From contig CAMGRE010000096.1 in assembly GCA_946061355.1 (NCBI GenBank), positions 1-9,424 of the forward strand: a stretch of 9,424 nt of DNA. Reading direction: 5' to 3'. The translations under genes were made by a program, and so were the position numbers. Source of the stretch: an uncultured bacterium (lineage in GTDB: Bacteria; Bacillota; Clostridia; Lachnospirales; Lachnospiraceae). How positions within the stretch are numbered: the stretch's first letter is position 1; the number at the start of each line of letters is the position of its first letter. This document shows, piece after piece, positions 6,719 to 9,424 of the stretch. Under the pieces are notes generated by a model. It was not told where the DNA came from. It saw nothing but the letters and a program-made list of their open reading frames with translations, and searched no databases.

Positions 6719-7630
6719 TTACAGACGCACCCCCTTTGGCACTACGAACTGTATCCCCTTCGGCACGATTTCTGCTGTCAGTTCCCTGATTCCTGTGATC
6801 AGTTCTCCATCCTGATTGACAGACAGATCACCGCCGTCCTCCCGCCGGATCTTTATGAAGCGGCTTTGTTCCGCATACGAATGCTTCTCAAGATAACTAT
6901 AATTCCCTCTAATCAAGGCCAGCAATATCGGAAAATACAGGATACTGTGACGCGGATAGACCAGTCTCAAATCAGCTCTGCCATCCACAGGATCCGCTTT
7001 CTCAATAAACCCCAGATTTCCTGCCAATACTCCTCCGTTTCCGAAGAAAATCTCCGCATAATTCCGGCAATGCTCTCCCGTTTCCGTTTCGACAACGTAT
7101 TTTTTCAGTTGGATACCGATCAACGCCAAAAAAACGCTCAGTGTGTACGAAACATTATCACCAAAAAAATTCAGGAAACGGAGCCTTCTATTTCTCTCGC
7201 CGACTCTGGTGTCAATCCCCAGTGAAAAAGTATTCAGCGTAACACCGCAATTGCTCCGTATGTAATCTACCGCGATCACATCACCATCAATCAATTCACT
7301 GATTAAGTGGAAACGTTCCTCCTCTTTTCCGAATACCTTCAAAAAATCATTTGACAATCCGCACGGGAAAAAGGCAATCTCGACATTGTCAAAATTGTCA
7401 AACCCGTTCAGCATATTCCGCAGGGTCCCGGAACCTCCGCAGCAGTAAAACCTGATCTTCTCATCCTCAAATATATTTCTGATCTTTCTGACAAGTTCTG
7501 CTTCTTCCCCTGCATGCCTGGTATTAAACACAAAATAATTGAAATCCGGTATCTCTTTCAGTTTCTTTCTCAGGCCATCCGCAAATGTTCTCTTTCCCGC
7601 ATAGGGATTGATCAGGAAAATATGTACCAT
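6719..7630 (-). CDS. Diacylglycerol/YegS-type lipid kinase family protein with GGSGT in place of GGDGT
   Basis: A 303-residue cytoplasmic protein with the DagK/YegS fold. It has the N-terminal INPYAGK (7-13), the nucleotide-binding motif YCCGGSGTLRNMLNGF (62-77), PCGLSNDFLKVFG (89-101; the family has PxGTxNDF), LNTFSLGID (132-140), a NGGVLAGN loop (198-205), ADPVDGRADLRLV (212-224; family GDGxLD), and the C-terminal NQDGE (272-276). The length is normal (about 290-310). Active family members phosphorylate diacylglycerol or related lipids from ATP and feed phospholipid recycling. The Asp of GGDGT is Ser-67 here, so activity is doubtful, although the later DGE motif is kept. The ATG at 7630 is chosen because AAAGGA ends 9 nt upstream; an ATG at 7657 would add nine residues without a ribosome site. 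The TAA abuts the start of the hybrid kinase gene, so the two form an operon. Confidence 0.85.
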   Translation of the reverse strand: MVHIFLINPYAGKRTFADGLRKKLKEIPDFNYFVFNTRHAGEEAELVRKIRNIFEDEKIRFYCCGGSGTLRNMLNGFDNFDNVEIAFFPCGLSNDFLKVFGKEEERFHLISELIDGDVIAVDYIRSNCGVTLNTFSLGIDTRVGERNRRLRFLNFFGDNVSYTLSVFLALIGIQLKKYVVETETGEHCRNYAEIFFGNGGVLAGNLGFIEKADPVDGRADLRLVYPRHSILYFPILLALIRGNYSYLEKHSYAEQSRFIKIRREDGGDLSVNQDGELITGIRELTAEIVPKGIQFVVPKGVRL

Positions 7631-7679
7631 CAGATATCGTCCTTTTCTAAAACACACAACACGCCTGTTCTTGTACTGA

Positions 7680-7708
7680 ATTGTAACAGAGGTTCCTTCT
7701 TTTGAAAA
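7680..7708 (-). promoter_or_regulatory. Candidate extended -10 promoter for the lipid-kinase/hybrid-kinase operon
   Basis: On the minus strand TACAAT (7685-7680, five of six consensus bases) is preceded by TGT, giving an extended -10 (TGnTACAAT). TTTTCA (7708-7703) stands 17 bases upstream as a weak -35. Transcription would start near 7673, leaving a leader of about 43 nt before the ATG at 7630. Confidence 0.55.
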
Positions 7709-7721
7709 TACATTTTCCCCC

Positions 7722-7743
7722 GAAAATCCTTAGAAAATCCTTA
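7722..7743. repeat. Tandem 11-bp direct repeat, candidate response-regulator binding site
   Basis: GAAAATCCTTA occurs twice without a gap (7722-7732 and 7733-7743). Eleven bases is one helical turn, and tandem 11-bp half-sites are the usual target form of OmpR/PhoB-type response regulators. The repeat lies 13 bp upstream of the candidate -35 of the lipid-kinase operon and about 33 bp upstream of the -35 of the diguanylate cyclase, so it could act on either promoter. No regulator is encoded in the window. The surrounding DNA is very A/T-rich, so chance duplication cannot be excluded. Confidence 0.5.
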
Positions 7744-7776
7744 ATTTTTAAGATTTTTATCAAAATCCCCATATTT

Positions 7777-7805
7777 TTGACAGAAAAACCGCATTCCGTT
7801 ATAAT
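7777..7805 (+). promoter_or_regulatory. Perfect consensus sigma-A promoter of the diguanylate cyclase gene
   Basis: TTGACA (7777-7782) and TATAAT (7800-7805) both match consensus at all six positions, with the optimal 17-base spacer; the flanks upstream are A/T-rich. Transcription should begin near 7812, giving a 5' leader of about 62 nt. This rules out the GTG at 7808 as the start codon. Confidence 0.88.
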
Positions 7806-7825
7806 ATGTGCAACAGATAACTTTC

Positions 7826-7856
7826 GATGATCCGGCTTATCATCAGGATTTTTTTT
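7826..7856 (+). terminator. Weak hairpin followed by eight T in the leader; possible attenuator
   Basis: GATGAT (7826-7831) pairs with ATCATC (7839-7844) around a 7-base loop, and a run of eight T follows at 7849-7856. The order (promoter, hairpin, T-tract, ribosome site, start) resembles a leader attenuator. The stem is short and has only two G/C pairs, so full termination is unlikely without a factor. An alternative is simple mRNA structure affecting translation. No known riboswitch fits in a leader this short. Confidence 0.3.
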
Positions 7857-7873
7857 GCAAAAGAGGCAGCGCT

Positions 7874-9001
7874 ATGGTTAAAACAATCTATGGGGATGAA
7901 ACACGTCCCGAAATCGATCACCGTATCAATCGCTACACCCTGAGATGTCTGCGCATTATTCTTCTTGCAATATTTCTGGCATGGGTTCTTAATATTCTTA
8001 ACATATTTATCATCAATAACCTCTTATTATCCAGAGGATTTCTGATTGCTTCCGTTGTCATTGGCGGAACTCTCATTTTCGGCCGGTTTGCGGATCTGCA
8101 TCAGTCGTGGGTGAAATATGTCCTGATCCTTTTTACCATAACGGCGATCACGATCCTGGGAATCTGTCTGACCTACCACGCGGTACTGCTCAGCATGCTT
8201 CCGCTGCTCATCGCGACACAGTACACAAACCGCCGCGTTCTGCATTATTCTTATATTCTCACGATTATAAGCACCTTCGTGATCGTCATGGGCGGATATT
8301 TTTTCGGTCTGTGCGATGCCAACATGCTGCTTCTGACCACAGACCCTACCTCGCATTATCTGAATATGCTCCAAGATGGCCGGTATTTCGAATCTTATAA
8401 TCTGCACCCCTGGCTCACGCTGCCACTGTATTTTGCTTTTCCAAGGTGTATTCTGCTCACGCTGGCGATTCCCATAATCCAGAAGATCACGGAAAATATA
8501 CGCTACTATGAATCGTATTACACCAATGTAAGACATTTGTCGGAGAGAGATGAGATGACCGGTCTGTATAACCGGAATAAATATCTGAATATGATAGAAG
8601 AAACCTATCCTGCAATTGATAAAATAGGCGTTATTTTCTGGGATATTAACAATCTGAAGACAACAAATGACGCTCTCGGTCATGATAAGGGCGACGCTCT
8701 GATCATCAATGCAGCCGCTATCATCATGGCCCTGACCGCCGCCAACCGCAAAGCATACCGCGTCGGCGGCGACGAGTTCGTGATGATCGTGGAGAACCCG
8801 CAGAAAGGAGAGCTGGACGCTGTCGCCCGGAAATGGAATGAGCTCAGTTCCCTCAAATCAAAGGTGTTGGATCTGGATTTGACATCCGCCATCGGCTATT
8901 CCTGCGGCGACGGGAAAGCAATTAAATCCGTCATCAAAGAGGCTGATCAGGCCATGTATCTGGACAAGCAGCAGAAAAAGTCCCGTGCTGTGCATTCCTG
9001 A
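7874..9001 (+). CDS. Membrane-bound diguanylate cyclase (GGDEF domain)
   Basis: A 375-residue membrane enzyme expected to make cyclic-di-GMP from two GTP. The N-terminal half carries about six hydrophobic segments (roughly 24-49, 55-70, 81-100, 102-117, 124-146 and 183-204) and looks like a membrane-embedded sensor of unknown ligand. A coiled helix (205-222) leads to the GGDEF domain. It has DEMTGLYNRNKY (226-237), metal-site Asp-257 in FWDINNLKTTND, guanine-binding Asn-265, the intact RVGGDEF signature (296-302) and ADQAMYLDKQQKK near the end (357-369). The inhibitory RxxD site that would precede GGDEF by five residues reads AANR (289-292), so product inhibition is probably absent. The ATG at 7874 is used because GAGG (7863-7866) lies 7 nt upstream and the predicted transcript begins after the GTG at 7808. 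It is a single-gene unit divergent from the lipid-kinase operon. No EAL or PilZ protein is nearby. Confidence 0.92.
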   Translation: MVKTIYGDETRPEIDHRINRYTLRCLRIILLAIFLAWVLNILNIFIINNLLLSRGFLIASVVIGGTLIFGRFADLHQSWVKYVLILFTITAITILGICLTYHAVLLSMLPLLIATQYTNRRVLHYSYILTIISTFVIVMGGYFFGLCDANMLLLTTDPTSHYLNMLQDGRYFESYNLHPWLTLPLYFAFPRCILLTLAIPIIQKITENIRYYESYYTNVRHLSERDEMTGLYNRNKYLNMIEETYPAIDKIGVIFWDINNLKTTNDALGHDKGDALIINAAAIIMALTAANRKAYRVGGDEFVMIVENPQKGELDAVARKWNELSSLKSKVLDLDLTSAIGYSCGDGKAIKSVIKEADQAMYLDKQQKKSRAVHS

Positions 9002-9011
9002 CGGGACTTTT
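8976..9011. terminator. Bidirectional intrinsic terminator overlapping the cyclase stop codon
   Basis: AAAAGTCCCGT (8976-8986) pairs perfectly with ACGGGACTTTT (9001-9011), an 11-bp stem with a 14-base loop. It has T tails on both strands, four T on plus and five on minus. The left arm lies inside the last codons of the cyclase gene and the TGA (8999-9001) touches the right arm. It also lies 26 nt past the stop of the minus-strand gene at 9038, so it can end transcription from both convergent genes. Confidence 0.82.
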
Positions 9012-9037
9012 CCGATTCAAATACTATTATTTTGTCA

Positions 9038-9424
9038 TCACAAGGATTCCGTCATGGAAATTCTGACGCGATATGTTTTCTTCTCACCGGGCATTAAGAA
9101 CTTTAACATTCCGGTCTTTCTCATCACGTCACGCCCGTCCGGATAGCAGTTACCGCATTCCAGACCGAGCACATAATCTCTCACGCCCATCATCTTCCAC
9201 TCCACAAAACCGTCCAGTTCCTTTGCGTCAAAAGACATCTTCAGACCCATACCAAGCTTTGGTTGGAAAATGGAGGCTGTGCCGTCGCGATCCGCAAACT
9301 TGTGATAGTAACAGCGCTCCTGATAACCGGCCGTCGGTTTCTCCATATGCATCCAGTTCCCGATATCCTCCGCTGCATGATCATCTCTCGGCAGTACCTC
9401 TACCGCCGGAATCTTCACAATACT
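9038..9424 (-). CDS. DUF4432 / aldose 1-epimerase family protein, C-terminal part (runs off right edge)
   Basis: The frame is open to the last base and 128 residues are visible. It contains PRDDHAAEDIGNWMHMEKPT, PTAGYQERCYYHKF, then FVEWKMMGVRDYVLGLECGN and a final MPGEKKTYRVRI strand. This order is typical of the C-terminal third of DUF4432 proteins, which share the galactose-mutarotase-like beta-sandwich of aldose 1-epimerases and are usually about 320-360 residues long. They are thought to act on sugars or sugar acids in the cytoplasm, but the reaction is not established for most members. The true start lies outside the window; the GTG at 9418 is just an internal Val. It is convergent with the diguanylate cyclase and shares its terminator. 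The rest of its operon is not visible, so the substrate cannot be guessed. Confidence 0.8.
   Translation of the reverse strand, partial: SIVKIPAVEVLPRDDHAAEDIGNWMHMEKPTAGYQERCYYHKFADRDGTASIFQPKLGMGLKMSFDAKELDGFVEWKMMGVRDYVLGLECGNCYPDGRDVMRKTGMLKFLMPGEKKTYRVRISMTESL

Noticed and set aside
7808..7873. Upstream GTG start adding 22 residues to the diguanylate cyclase
   Set aside because: The GTG begins 3 bases after the -10 element, before the expected transcription start near 7812, so it cannot be on the mRNA; the ATG at 7874 has its own ribosome site.
7812..7873. c-di-GMP or other riboswitch in the leader of the cyclase gene
   Set aside because: The leader is about 62 nt, too short for a c-di-GMP aptamer plus expression platform, and no conserved aptamer core is visible.
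8027..8683. Minus-strand open frame of 218 codons opposite the diguanylate cyclase
   Set aside because: It is a shadow of the membrane-coding region; the composition (Gln/Arg/His-rich) is that of an antisense translation and it has no family motif.

Overview
The window reads as a chromosomal segment of an anaerobic Firmicute of the class Clostridia, most likely family Lachnospiraceae. Grounds: AGGAGG-type ribosome binding sites, tightly packed operons, mid-range GC, a 'DINNLK'-type GGDEF domain, output-less hybrid histidine kinases, and an NhaC-family antiporter of the type common in gut Clostridia. No species is claimed. I saw no rRNA, tRNA, CRISPR array, insertion sequence or phage gene. 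No gene-free stretch exceeds 300 bases; the longest is 7631-7873.

Layout. (1) Positions 1-1106, minus strand: a deoxyinosine/hypoxanthine-DNA glycosylase-like protein, a small unrecognised protein with a TTG start coupled to it, and the N-terminus of an NhaC-family Na+/H+ antiporter that runs off the left edge. (2) Positions 1107-1231: a divergent intergenic region with a perfect 13-bp inverted repeat. (3) Positions 1232-4598, plus strand: a membrane hybrid histidine kinase with a Cache-like extracellular sensor (HisKA-HATPase-REC), overlapping by 14 nt an amino-acid permease of the aromatic amino acid (HAAAP) type. (4) Positions 4628-7630, minus strand, convergent with (3) and only 29 nt away: a DagK/YegS-type lipid kinase homologue with a changed GGDGT motif, whose stop codon abuts the start of a second hybrid kinase (4TM-HisKA-HATPase-REC-HPt). 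(5) Positions 7631-7873: a divergent control region with a perfect consensus sigma-A promoter, an extended -10 promoter on the other strand, and an 11-bp tandem direct repeat between them. (6) Positions 7874-9001, plus strand: a membrane diguanylate cyclase, followed by a bidirectional terminator. (7) Positions 9038-9424, minus strand: the C-terminal part of a DUF4432 (aldose 1-epimerase family) protein.

The centre of the window is a signalling cluster: two membrane hybrid kinases, one cyclic-di-GMP synthase and a lipid-kinase-like protein, with no DNA-binding response regulator. The kinases are complementary in domain content (only the second has an HPt domain), so either each signals to a regulator encoded elsewhere or they share a phosphorelay. 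The permease coupled to the first kinase suggests linkage between nutrient uptake and sensing. These functional links are inferred from gene order and domain content only.
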